Assembly (NCBI GenBank): GCA_024305405.1
Contig: JAKNDB010000087.1
Coordinates: forward strand, 8,310,501-8,374,500
Reading direction: 5' to 3'
Origin: Dirofilaria immitis
Lineage: Eukaryota; Nematoda; Chromadorea; Rhabditida; Onchocercidae
DNA length: 64,000 nt
Notes under the pieces: generated by a model
Told to the model about the DNA's origin: nothing
The model's database searches: none
The model's input: only the letters and a program-made list of their open reading frames with translations
Shown: piece after piece, positions 26,601 through 38,646 of the stretch
Position numbering within the stretch: the first letter of the stretch is position 1
Layout of the letters: the number at the start of each line of letters is the position of its first letter
Program-made: the position numbers and the translations under genes

Positions 26601-29600
26601 TATGACGCAATCTTTTTATAGAATGTAAAATACTTATTCTTTCTTTTAAAAATCAGTTTTCAAAAGCTTCAAAAGCAATCGATATAAAGAATTTTTCATT
26701 TGAGACTAAATAATCAGCAAAATAACTTACCTTGACGGAACTCACGTTCTTCGCATTGTCCAAATTTATTCCTGCATCACTGTATGGACGACCTCTAATC
26801 TAGAAATTATATGATTCAATGTTTGTCTCATTACATCAGAATTACTTGTATCTTGTAAGGAATTTTGAAACAATGACCTAAATTATCGTCGTTCGTATTC
26901 AACGTTGCTGGAATCCATCAAGAACGAGATATGCTATTTTTATATATTCTGTAAAATAAAATAACCTTAAAATAAGAAAATATAGCAGGATTTTTGATAA
27001 GCCCTTCTTTCGTAGAACCTGATGTGAGATTTGGATTCGAATTACTGCTAGACTGAAAAAAATTATGCAGCACAGAAAATACAGTCAAAATAATCATAAA
27101 CGAAACAGAATTCCTCAACCATCATTCAGAACGATCTTACAGCATTAAAATCGAAAATTTACGACGCAACCTTTCCATAGAATATAAAATGTTTATTCCT
27201 TTTTTAAAAAAAAACAGTTTTCAAAAGCTTAAAAAGTATAAATTCTTTATATCACTCGATATAAAGAATTTTTCATTTGAGACAAAATAATCAGCAAAAT
27301 AACTTACCTTAACGGAACTCACGTTCTTCGCACTGTCCAAATTTATTCCTGCATCACTGTATGGATGACCTCTAATCTAGAAGAAATAATATGGTTCAAT
27401 TTTTGTCTCATTACATCAGAATTGCTTGTATCATGTAAGGGATTTTGAAACAATGACATAAATCATGGTTGTTCGTATTCAACATTGCTGGAATCCACCA
27501 GAACGAGACATGCTATTTTATATATTCTATAAAATAAAACAACCTTAAAATAAGAAAATATAGCAGGATTTTTGATAAGCCCTTCTTTCGTAGAACCTGA
27601 TGTGAGATTTGGATTCGAATCACTGCTAGACTGAAAAAATTATGCAGCAAAGAAAATGCAGTCAAAATAATCATAAACGAAACGAAACTCCTCAATCATC
27701 AATCAAAAGATCTTGCATTATTAAAATCAAAAATTAACGACGCAATCCTTTCATAGAATATAAAACATTTATTCCTTTTAAAAAAAAAATCAGTTTTCAA
27801 AAGAATGAACGACTTCTGTTCTGCAGAAAATTATGTTATGCAATTTTGTCTGATTATATCAGAATTACTTGTGTCATGTAAGGAATTTTGAAACAATGAC
27901 CTAAACTATGTGTTGTTCATATTCAGCGTTGATGGAATCTGCTAAGAATAAGAAATTGTATTTTTATATATTCTCTAAAATAAACAAACTTAAAACAAAA
28001 ACATACATAAAAATTTTCGGTAAGCATCATTTCCGCACGAGGTAATGAAAGATTTAAAATCGAATCACTGCTAGACTGAAAAAAAATAATACAGCAAAAA
28101 AATACAATCAAGAATAATCAGAAACGAAACGAAATTCCTTAATCATCATTCAAAATATCATACAGTATTAAAATTGAAAATATACGACGCAATCTTTTCA
28201 TAGAATCTAAAATACTTATCCTTTCTTTTAAAAATCAGTTTTCAAAAGCTTATAAAGTAGTTCCTATATAAAGAATTTTTCATTTGAGGCAAAATAGTCA
28301 CCAAAATAACCTACATTGACGGAAGTTACGTCTTCCGCATTGTCCAAATCTATTCCTGCATCATTGTACGGATGATCTCTAATCTACAAGAAATTATACG
28401 GTGCAATTTTTGTCTGATTATATCAGAATTACTTGCATCATGTAAAGAATTTCGAAACAATGACCTAAATTAAGGTTGCTCTTATTCAACTTTGCTGGAA
28501 TCTGCTAAGAATGAGAAATTTCTAAAATAAAACAACCTTAAGATTAAGATTTCGGTTAGCCACGCATTGCACAGGATGAAATGAGAGATTTGAAGCCGAT
28601 CCATTGATAAACTGAAAAAAATTATACAGCAAAGAAAATGTAGTCAGAAATAATCATAAATGAAGTGAAATTCCTCAATCATCATTCAAAAAAATCTTAC
28701 GGTATTAAAAATAAAAATTTGCGACGTAATCTTTTCATAGAATGTAAAATATTATTCTTTTGTTAAAAAAAAAATTAGTTTTCAAAAGAATGGACGGTTT
28801 CAGTTCCCGAAGAAATTGTGAGCAATTTTTGTCCGACTATATCAGAATTACTTGACTACTTTATTGTCTCAAATGAAAAATTCTTTGTATCGGACTACTT
28901 TACAAGCTTTTGAAAACTGATTTTTAAAAGAAAGAAAGAAGAAAGTTTTAAAAGAAGAAGATCTCTAATCTAGAAGAAATTATACGGTGTAATTTTTGTC
29001 TGATTATATCAGAATTACTTGCATTATGTAAAGAATTTTGAAACAATGGCCTAAATTATGATTGTTCGTATTCAACGTTGTTGAAATCTGCTAAGAATAA
29101 GAAATTGTTTTTTTATATATTCTCTAAAATAAAACAACCTCAGAACAAGAATAAAAATAAATAATTTGCTTATTTGGTAATACCAAAGGAAGCATTAAGA
29201 CTACTGCAGCCGAACCATCGACAAACTAAAAAAATTATACAACAAAGAAAATATAGTCAGAAATAATCATAAACGAAACGGAATTCCTCAATCATCATTT
29301 AAAATAATCTTATAGTATCAAAATCAAAAACTTGCGAAATGATCTTTTCATAGAATATAAAATATTTATTCCTTTTTAAAAAAAAAATCAGTTCTCAAAA
29401 GAATCGACGACTTCTGCTCTGGAAGAAATTATGTTGTGCGACTTTTGTCTGATTATATGAGAATTACTTGCATCATGTAAAGAATTTTAAAACAATGACC
29501 TAAATTAAGGTTGCTCTTATTCAACGTTGTTGAAATCTGCTAAGAATAAGAAATTGTTTTTTATATATTCTCTAAAATAAACAAACTTAAAACAAAAAAT

Positions 29601-30240
29601 ACATAAGGATTTGCGGTAAGCATCATTTCCGCACGAGGTAATGAGAGATTTAAAATCGAATCACTGCTAGACTGAAAAAAATAATACAGCAAAAAAATAC
29701 AATCAAGAATAATCAGAAACGAAACTAAATTCCTTAATCATCATTCAAAAATATCATACAGTATTAAAATTGAAAATATATGACGCAATCTTTTCATAGA
29801 ATCTAAAATACTTATCCTTTCTTTTAAAAATCAGTTTTCAAAAGCTTATAAAGTAGTTCCTATATATAGAATTTTTCATTTGAGGCAAAATAGTCACCAA
29901 AATAACCTACATTGACGGAAGTTACGTCTTCCGCATTGTCCAAATCTATTCCTGCATCATTGTACGGATGATCTCTAATCTACAAGAAATTATACGGTGC
30001 AATTTTTGTCTGATTATATCAGAATTACTTGCATCATGTAAAGAATTTTGAAACAATGATCTAAATTATGGTTGTTCGTATTCAACGTTGTTGAAATCTG
30101 CTAAGAAATTGTATTTTTATATTTTCTAAAATAAAACTACGTTAAAATTAACATTTTGGTTAGTCACCGATTGCGCAGGATCCACCGATAAACTGAAAAA
30201 AATTATACAGCAAAGAAAATATAATCACAAATAATCATAA
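23640..30240. repeat. Tandem array of about 550-bp exon-pair units
   Basis: A segment containing GTGCAATTTTTGTC recurs near 24039, 24591, 25145, 25693, 26255, 26818, 27394, 27838, 28401, 28990, 29447 and 29998. Typical spacing is 548-576 bp. Shorter steps of about 445-460 bp mark units that have lost one exon and its flanks (near 27805, 28795 and 29405). Each full unit contains, on the minus strand, an 84-87-nt exon (A) and a 69-nt exon (B) separated by conserved introns. Units differ by scattered substitutions and small indels in both exons and introns, so this is an amplified genomic segment, not an array of cDNA. The low-coordinate end fades into unrelated sequence. Confidence 0.9.
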
Positions 30241-31728
30241 ACGAAACGGAATTCCTCAATCATGCATTTGCAATAAAGAGAAATTGGTGTCCGTCATATG
30301 CTTTTCATTCCAACTGAATTTATTATTATACGAAGTAATTCCTGGACTGAATGAAATGAACTGAATTACCTCGGGAGAAGTATTGAAGCTTGACATCGAA
30401 AGCTGCTGTAATTTCCAGTTGTTATAATAATTCTCTTCTCTGAAAAAAAATTGCGTTTTTATCAATACAGACACGGAGTTTTTAAAATCGAAGTAATTTT
30501 TTCCCATAAAAATTTGGAATTGAGATAATTTTTCTCGGATAAGCCATACATTTGTTTTAAAAAAAGAGAAAATGATGATTTCCCACGTAATTTCATGGCG
30601 GATTGAATTTGTTATTATAAAGATTTCCCGAGAAACTAAAAAATTATGTGGATATTATAAATACTCCTCGAGGAATTAGAAAAAATTACCTCGAGAGAAC
30701 TGGAGTTCCTCCTGTCTTAAGATTTCCTTGAAATAATAAAGAATCGTTTTCCTGAAAAAGAAATGATATAGCTAAATTTTAATGAAAACAGGCAAAACAG
30801 AAATATTCTGAAATAAATCACATATAAATTTATAATAAAAAAGAAATAAATGTATTTCACGTGAGTTGCATATCTGTTAAACTTTTCATTATGGAAAAAA
30901 AGCTTTGAATTGAATTATTATGAAAATATCTTTTTTTCAAAGGTAACGCAGCATTTCTTGTATGAAAGAAATTGCACGGATGGTATTCAATTACGACAAA
31001 ATGCTGCCGAGTAGCAGGAACGATATTTTTGCAGTAACTGTAATATATTCCAAGGATTACGGTTTCATATTTCATATGATTTTTAATCTGATTTAATTTG
31101 CTATTATAATATGTATCTACAAAATCATACATTACCTGAGAAGAAATATCCTGAATTCCAGATATACGTCTTTTTTCACAGGTAACGTAGAATCATTTCT
31201 CTGAAAGAAATCGTACAGTATAGTATTCATTCATGTTAAAGCGTGGCTGGAATATGCTGGCTATTAAAAACGGATTTTTTCCAATAAGGTTTCATATGAT
31301 TTTTAATCTGATTTAATTTGCTATTATAATATATATCTACAAAATAATACATTACCTGAATTAAATATCTTTTTTCAAAGGTAGTACAGAATTGCTCGTC
31401 TGAAAAAAATTATTCGGTATAGCGTTCATTTATGTTTCATAAAAATTACTTATAATCACCCAAAAAGGCAAAAAAAAATGAATATCTGTCGAAGTTATAC
31501 GACAAAATTATATGAAAATTTCAAGGATAATCAACATGATCAAGTTATCAGCTCAGGCATACTTTTCGAAATCATTATCTTCTAGTTAAACCAATTGGAA
31601 TTTATCAGGAATTAGACGAATTATTCTTTGCACCAATTTCAATGCGTTTTAAAAGTTACCTTATTTTGTGCAATCAATGTTGTAAATTCAATTTGAAGTA
31701 TTATAAAAGTAATCCACCAACGTGCCAT
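24010..31728 (-). CDS. Predicted secreted repetitive protein built from amplified exon pairs
   Basis: The first exon, 31660-31728, encodes MARWWITFIILQIEFTTLIA then QNK, a good signal peptide, and ends in phase 0. The body alternates two exon types. B exons (69 nt, 23 residues, phase 0-0): 29911-29979, 28315-28383, 27308-27376, 26731-26799, 26169-26237, 25607-25675, 25059-25127, 24505-24573, of the type [VI]xGRPYDDPRIIxNN followed by xxNVTSVN. A exons (mostly 87 nt, phase 0-0): 27989-28075, 27544-27630, 26966-27052, 25846-25932, 25287-25373, 24742-24828, 24190-24273, of the type SSSxSNPNLTSGSTKEG with a Lys at the end. The next B-like exon stops after four codons (TGA at 24010-24012), a natural terminus. 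NxS/T sites are frequent. Exons between 30.2 and 31.5 kb do not all join in phase, one A exon near 26450 is one base short, and two A exons have lost the GT donor. No family recognised; secretion is inferred. Confidence 0.65.
30925..31460. repeat. Second, 5' tandem repeat of about 225 bp in the same gene
   Basis: Three diverged copies begin near 30925, 31140 and 31370. They share an intron-like block (TTTTTAATCTGATTTAATTT and flanks at about 31078-31135 and 31300-31360). On the minus strand each carries an exon-like piece: TSNSVLPLKKDI, RNDSTLPVKKDVYLEF and TRNAALPLKKRYF. So the 5' part of the secreted-protein gene has grown by the same kind of local duplication as the main array, with a different module. 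Confidence 0.6.
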
Positions 31729-34256
31729 TTGAAATGTAATTCTTTGGATGAAACTATGATTGTTTAGAACTGAAATGAAATGGAATCAATTTTTTCTCGT
31801 TTGCTTGAGCCGGCTACCAACTAAAACTATATATTTTGGCTAACAATTATTTCATTGGTTCAATAATTAATTGCGTAATAGTTATAGCAATAATAATAAA
31901 AGAGTATCGTATAACAGCTGTACAATGAACAATATAAATGAATTTGAATGAAATTTTATCATACATATATACAACTCTATCAAATTTTTTTTTTTTATAG
32001 AGGCGGCAAACGCATTTATTCAATGTAAAAATGTTAACAATCGAAGCTTTGATTTTGACGGGAATTCTATAGGAAAAAAAATTGTCAATTGAAAGTGACG
32101 GTTTTCAAACAATTTTAAATCCATGTAAAGATATTTTTAGGCAAGAATAAAAAATGTCAGATATCAATCGGATTAATTTTTGATTATTAACAAGCGTTAT
32201 TATTATGATACGGTACTTAATTTGCATAACGTACCACGCCACCTCTTTTTACCTCATATTGGTTTTCATGATATTTTTTAATCCTCTTTTTTTGAATATA
32301 TTATTCTTTTAAATTTTATTCGACAGTGATGAATTAATTCGTATCGAAAATAATTAGTAAAATCAAACACGTACTGTGTAACATCGAATTTGATATTACA
32401 GGTTTAATGTGACCTTTAACAGAAAGTAGAAGCAGCATATGCTTTTTTGTTGGCAGTTATTTTGGAATGTTGATTAGTAGCCATATTTGAGTAGAGCAAT
32501 AAGCGTTTCAAGTAAAAACTTTAATTAAAATATAATCAATGATTGAAACAGAACTTTGCTTTTGAATCATACATTTATTTGCAGCAAGATTGATAATTAC
32601 TTTGAATTAAAAGTTTTGAAATGAAATGATAACAGACCTAGCTTATCTGAATAGAAAATTTTAAATAAATTAAATATAAATTAAAATGCATGATTTAACA
32701 ATTAAAAGAATACATTTGACGCATATTTGCCTTCGTTGAAAGCACTTGCCTCACAATATTTTTAAAAACTTATTATTTTTCTTATAATCAATTTGTTTAT
32801 TGTTCTAGTTGAAAATTTTATTTTTTTGTCTTAGTTTTATAATTTCTAATTATTATTACAGATGTAGTTGGAAAATGATACAAAAAATTGTCAAAATATT
32901 GTAACACAACTATTGTAATTATTTGAGCTAATTCATTTGCAAAGAATAAAACTTACATAATCGATAATCTGAAATTCACAATGTAATAATAATAGCAACA
33001 AAAAATGTATTATTATTGTTTTATACTATATGATTCATTTTATATGCATCAAAATGATTAAGGTTCCTGTAACAAGCAAAATTTAATCAAAATATCATAT
33101 GGATGAATCTTTGTGATGGAGAACTTCATTTTTTTACTACATAGCATATTGTCATCATACTGTCCTGTTATCGTATTACTACAGTAATATTTCTTGAAAA
33201 AATAATTTTTTCCTGTGATATTGACTTCAGAAGATATTTCTCACTGCGATATTAATCCCACAATAATTTTAAGACATATTTTTCAATGTAGCATTCATTC
33301 GTATCAGCACGCGAAATGTTGGATGTATGTTTGAAAGAATTTCACCATAAGCTTCAAATTCAGTGTTGATAGCAGATTTTTTCGAGATAAGTTGCTGGAA
33401 TTATAGAAAACAAATACATATATAATCACATTTTCCTTGCTTTATTTTTCTTCTCAGCGCATTTATTTTTTTTCTCTGCGTTTGTTTATTTTTAAAAATT
33501 TTTTTTTCTGTATGATGTCCATTTCTGCCTTAAATTGTTGCTTCAAAATTACAGAATTCCATCGTACAATATTGAACTGATAAGATGAAATCAAGAAATT
33601 TTTCATTAAAATCTGTTTTAATGAACTTCTCATGAAGAATTCATTTCATAATGTATTCAAACAAGTAAATGAGAAAATTCAACGCTAAATGTAAATGAAC
33701 GACAATTTTTATTATTGTGTTGAAAATTCATTTTCTGCTTATTTCAATTTTCTTTCAATCAAGTTTATTACGTAGTGAAACGTGCGCATGATGAGAAGAG
33801 CTTAAATAAGTTGATAGTATGATGTTATTGATGATCCGAATACAATGTTAAGTGTGATGAAATTAGAGTATGTGTTGTGCTCGTAAAGATATAATATGAA
33901 ACATAGCGTCACGTGAGATTTAATTATAATGATAAGCATCCCAACATTATAACATAATCACACCTCAATTTGCCGACCGATGATTCTCCTCTCTTCGCTG
34001 CAATTTTGATACTAACCTCAGTTTATTTCCATCGCGATCCGGTCGGTGTTTAACGGTTGGCCGTCAATTGTCCGGATTTATTGCTTACGGATTGATTAAT
34101 TTGATCGTTAGGTTTGGTTTGTTTGTACTTTATTACTGGTCATTTAGTCATATGTTATGTTTGCTGATGATTTCAGAATTTTCTTCGAGAATTTAAAGGA
34201 GTCTGAGATTTCAGGATAGCTTTTCTCGATTGACTGCCGCATTTTCTTTACAATTT
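31729..34256. other. Divergent intergenic region
   Basis: About 2.5 kb between the start codons of the secreted repeat protein (-) and LSm4 (+). It must hold both promoters. AT-rich with homopolymer runs; the last 250 bases (from about 34000) are less AT-rich and probably include the LSm4 5' UTR. No exon or RNA gene recognised. Confidence 0.5.
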
Positions 34257-35566
34257 ATGGTGGTAAGCATTATGGATTCTTACTCTGTAATTTAACCTAT
34301 ATGCATTTTTTTGCCTGTAGAAATTTTATTATGTACATATTATCAATAAGAAGTGATGCAATAGCCTTATTAATTGTTATGAATATGAAAATGAACTAAC
34401 TAAAAGATTAGGCGGTAACACGAATGTAAATTTTATTAATTCTTCAAAAGACAGAAATGAACTTAAAAGAACTTTAAGTGGTTAAAGGTTAATATTTCAG
34501 CAATTTTAAATTTCTAGCAGTATATCTTCGTTTCAGTTACCGTTATCACTTTTGCGCACAGCACAAAATCATCCCATGTTGGTTGAATTGAAAAATGGCG
34601 AAACTTATAATGGACATTTGGTTTCATGCGATGCATGGATGAATATCCATTTAAGAGATGCTATCTGTACATCACGTGTGAGTTATTTTTTATTACTATC
34701 TGTTGCTGTTGTTTAGGATGTGATTGATCAAGATTCATTCCGAATATAGCAAGTTTTGTTTTGTCTTATTTTGATCAAACGGGGTAAGTTGTATGCAACA
34801 TGAGTGAGTTCAGCCTTCATACCAATATCACATCGGTTAAGATATCAGAATTATCATCGCATTTGCAGTCTTTTGAAAAAATTAGATAAAGTACCGCTCG
34901 TCAGAGATAAGCTTGACATAGGTTAACCGAATAAGAGTTCTTACAAATTGAAAAGTTATAATAAAGAGAATATGAGATAACCTTAACCGATATGATATTT
35001 CTGATTATTGGTTTACTTATCCTGCTTATTTTTCTCTAAAGCTTATAGATGTTTTTGAATTATTTTGACTGAGGATTTTATTTTTCTTTTAGGATGGTGA
35101 TCGCTTCCTAAAAATGCAAGAAGTATATGTACGAGGTTCAACTATCAAATATTTACGGATTCCAGATGATGTAGTAGAATTGGTGAAGGAGGAGGTATAA
35201 TTATAACACCTTTTAATCATTCTTCAAAGTTTTTTTATTTTTCTTGGCGAAGTTCCCAGATCATAATCGATGGATTCAAAAGTGCGCAAAAATGCACTCA
35301 TTTGAGCGAAAGCCATTATTTCTGAATTCCATTCTCATTTATTTTGTTATTCCGATATGTCTTGAGCTAATAAATGACTGGCAAATTTTGATTTCCAGGT
35401 TAAGGAAGTACGTAGACAGCAGAAAGATCAACAACGTTCCAAGCGTAATTTGCAAGGGGGTAGGGGCAGTGGACAGCAAGGTCGAGGAGGACCTTCTAAC
35501 ACTCGTGCCGCTGGGCGTGGTAGTAGTCAACATGGATGGAATCGAGATAAATCAGCAGCTCAATGA
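34257..35566 (+). CDS. lsm-4: LSm4, U6 snRNA-associated Sm-like protein
   Basis: Exons 34257-34262 (just ATG GTG), 34537-34677, 35093-35194 and 35399-35566 phase perfectly into 138 residues. LSm4 is a subunit of the Lsm2-8 ring on U6 snRNA in the nucleus and of the Lsm1-7 ring that promotes decapping in the cytoplasm. The Sm1 motif is visible as [19 protein letters not shown] then WMNIHLRD, and the Sm2 motif as [16 protein letters not shown] Gly/Arg/Gln-rich RGG-type tail follows ([12 protein letters not shown]), as in other metazoan LSm4 proteins. The two-codon first exon is unusual but joins in phase to the second exon, which begins with the conserved [11 protein letters not shown] polyadenylation signal AATAAA lies at about 35754. 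Intact and probably functional. Confidence 0.95.
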
Positions 35567-36144
35567 AATTGTTGATCCATAAACTAATTTCCTCGTTATT
35601 TTTAAAGTTATGAAGAATTATTAGTATTTCGAATATCATTTCTGTATGATATCAATCGATAAATTTTATTTTAAAATGAAATGCCATGGCAGTCGATTAC
35701 ATAAAGAAATTCTTCATGGCTTCATTTTTTTGTTTTAAATTTATTGTATGATGAATAAATGATTCTCAGACTCTCTTGTTTAATGTTTTATTTCTTTGCA
35801 CGGATTGTTATTCAATAGAAATTATGTGGATTCAGTTGGTGCTTTCTAGAGTTTTTCCAGATTGTTGAAATGAAACATTTCGTAATATTTCTGCTCAGTT
35901 TGCTTAATTCTTTGTCACAAGTATTATATCGTCTTACGCGTTGTGCATTGTTAAAAGTGCGAATAAGATTTTGTTGATTTATTTAATGCATTTTGTCGCT
36001 ATCGAATTATGCGGTATTTTGCTGAATATTACGTCACATTTCCAATGTATGGATGACCCTTACTAATTTTACGCTATATTGTTACTTGCAATTACATCTG
36101 ATGCTTAACACGTTTTTGAGTAGATATTTTTATCGGAAGCTGAA
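35567..36144. other. Short intergenic gap
   Basis: Between the LSm4 stop and the PP2C gene on the same strand. Contains the LSm4 3' UTR with AATAAA near 35754, and then AT-rich DNA that may carry the PP2C promoter. Nothing else recognised. Confidence 0.5.
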
Positions 36145-38646
36145 ATGGCGACAAAAAGGAAAATGATGCCGCCGTTGACAATATCACTTTATCGTGATTT
36201 GATGATGATTCGACTATCACTGGAGAATCAGAAAATTCGACAAAAACAAATGATGGTGATGCAGATTCCAGTTGTAATACACCGAAGAAATCCCGGAACG
36301 ACAGTACAACATCCGAAGGATCAAGAAAGACTGGTGATGATGACGGTGCTGGTAGGTGGACGATTGCTTCATTCTCTTAAAAGGCGCGTCTTTAATTGTC
36401 CATTCCTCAGTGCCTTCAATTGTTATATATTATGCAAAAAAGAAAAAGAAATGAAGAGGTAAAATAATACGTTTTAAAATTCTTTTCTGAAAAAAGGCAT
36501 GACTTTACTGCTTTTCACTCTCTATTTTATTTATTTCGCCTTCAAAGTAGTTGCGGGTGACTGGCCGAAAATTGCGAAACTCTTTGCCTCAATTTTTAAG
36601 ATTCAAAAAAAAATTAAATTTGTTGCAGTTGATAAACTGGTTAGTGTATGTGGTTGGCGGAAAGGTGAACGTCAGGATATGCAAGATGCACATGTTCGAT
36701 TGGATCAATTCGGACTCACCGCCATCTGTAACATGTAATCACAAATAGACACAATGAACACAAAATGTCTTAACAGTTTGGATCAGTTTTATTTCACTTC
36801 ATACTTTTTTAGTCAACGAAGTGCTTTTTATGCGATTTTTGACGGCCATGCTGGACGTCGAGCTGCGGATTTTGCTGCAGAACGTTTACCGTCTAGACTA
36901 AAGAAGAAATTGGAAGCATGTAGGTTTTGTCTTTGAATGATTACAGCTACTTCTGTTTATCAGAGAAATGAGTGAATCAAATATAAGTTTGCAAATCTAG
37001 AGTGAACGAAGTTAAAATGAATGTTTGTCGCAAATAAATAAAATTGGATTTCTTAGGAAAAAAATAAATAGTATTTCGTTGGTGAACTGTTACGGTTTTT
37101 GGCTCGAGGATGTTGATTATTTGAATCCTAATTTGTATTTTACAGATATAATATCACGAGGAACGATTGAAATTTTAATTAATTGAGATTCGTGTTACTT
37201 ATTTTTTCCGACGGATATATGAACCGGAAAAATAAAATTAGCTCAGTCAAACAATTTATAATAATTCTTGTAGCGGAAGTATGAATCATTTATATTATCA
37301 GTAATGATTCTAGGTTCTGATTTCGTTTCTTTGGAGAAAGGAATAAAAAGCACTTCATTGATACCTATAAGCAAATCGATGAACAATTTCTGGTTGAAGC
37401 TCGACGAACGTTAGTCTTCGTTATCCTCTATCTCTAATTATTTATATTTTTTTTCCCTTCATTTAAAAACTTTATTTTATTGAAGAAGACCTTCATGGAA
37501 GGATGGCACAACAGCGACAACAATTTTGCTGGTTAACAATATTATTTATTGTGCGAACATCGGCGATTCAAAGGTCTTTTCAAAGAATATTCAAGTCCTA
37601 GTTTATTTTTTAAATAATTATATGTTATTTGAAGTGAAATGAAAAGATTCTTTGAAATAAGAATAGGCGACACAAAGTTTACCAGAAGTCTTATCATAAA
37701 TTTAACATAAACTGATGTTAAGTATAGATTGGATCATCTGAGTTAGTCGATAAATTATAATTTGCAGGCAGTAGTTTGTCGTAGTAAGTTAGGAACTGAG
37801 GAAGCAAAGGATGTTGCGATGCAGTTAACAGTAGATCATTCGCCGTTGCATTTTGAAGAACGAATGCGAATTCAGAAAGCGGGTGGTAATGTTAAGTAAG
37901 TTTACTGATGTATCCACTTTTCAAATATAACAGTTTGAAAACTTCTTGGTGGCGGGTTAATTTCTGTGTTTTTTATTCCGGAAAATATTTGAGGGATGGT
38001 CGTATAATGGGAATCTTAGAAGTTTCTCGATCAATTGGTGATGGTCAATTTAAGGCTTATGGACTCATTTGTACACCCGATGTTAAGAAATTTTCTATCA
38101 CAAAAGATGACATGTTGGTGTTTTGATTTCGTATTCATATAATCGATGTTTGACGAAGAACTAGGTCGAAATAATTGAGTTAACATGAATCTCTTCGGTG
38201 TATTTAACAGCTATATCGTTGTGTTACCATTCCAAGATACAGAATATTAAATTTTAAGAAATTTTTTAGCTTTCAGTAGTTTCAATGAATTATTTTTAGG
38301 ATGCTAAAAGTAGTGCAGAATTTTAAATTTACGAGAAAAGTGTTTTAGATTTGTACTTGTCGCATGTGACGGTTTGTGGAAAACATTCAGTAACCAGCAG
38401 GCAGTAGACTACGTTATGGCAAAAATCAGGGAGTTGACCAAAGTAACTTTATAATATTAGAAATCATTATTCTTTTGGTCAGCATTTTCGATTTTAAGTT
38501 TTTTTTTAAAGCCCGGTGTTGAGCAAGAATCAGAAACGCGTGAAATGATTTGGCAAAATGTTGCCGATGATTTGGCTGCAGAATCAGTAAAACGAGGCTG
38601 TGGCGACAATGTCTCCGTTATTATTGTGGTACTTAATGATTTGTAG
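36145..38646 (+). CDS. ILKAP-like PP2C-family (PPM) serine/threonine phosphatase
   Basis: Exons: N-terminal up to 36351, then 36629-36734, 36813-36919, an unclear exon near 37145, one ending at 37409 (RNKKHFIDTYKQIDEQF), 37489-37573, 37768-37895, 37994-38113, 38349-38442 and 38512-38646. PP2C enzymes are metal-dependent phosphatases. The order GWRKGERQDMQDAHV, FYAIFDGHAGRRAADFAAER, WKDGTTATTILLV, CANIGDSKAVV, MGILEVSRSIGDGQFKAYG, VACDGLWKTF and GDNVSVIIV gives all the expected motifs, including the metal-binding aspartates (DGHAG instead of the usual DGHGG). Best match is integrin-linked-kinase-associated phosphatase. The N-terminus is acidic and Ser/Thr-rich (FDDDSTITGESENSTKTNDG), but that frame has no start: a TGA lies at 36195-36197, and the ATG at 36145 is in another frame, so a base is probably missing near 36198. 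The exon at about 37145 reaches a stop before a clear donor. Confidence 0.85.

Noticed and set aside
23640..30240. Plain satellite or array of transposons
   Set aside because: Each unit keeps two short phase-0 exons with splice sites, and the array lies behind a signal-peptide exon and ends with an in-frame stop, which fits a gene better.
36145..36462. 105-codon frame from ATG 36145 taken as a separate gene
   Set aside because: Its second half overlaps the acidic PP2C coding frame and the following intron; only the first codons may belong to the phosphatase.
36499..36628. Frame upstream of the PP2C catalytic exon (including VAGDWPKIAKLFAS)
   Set aside because: The exon ending at 36351 joins in phase to the acceptor at 36628, which makes this stretch intronic.
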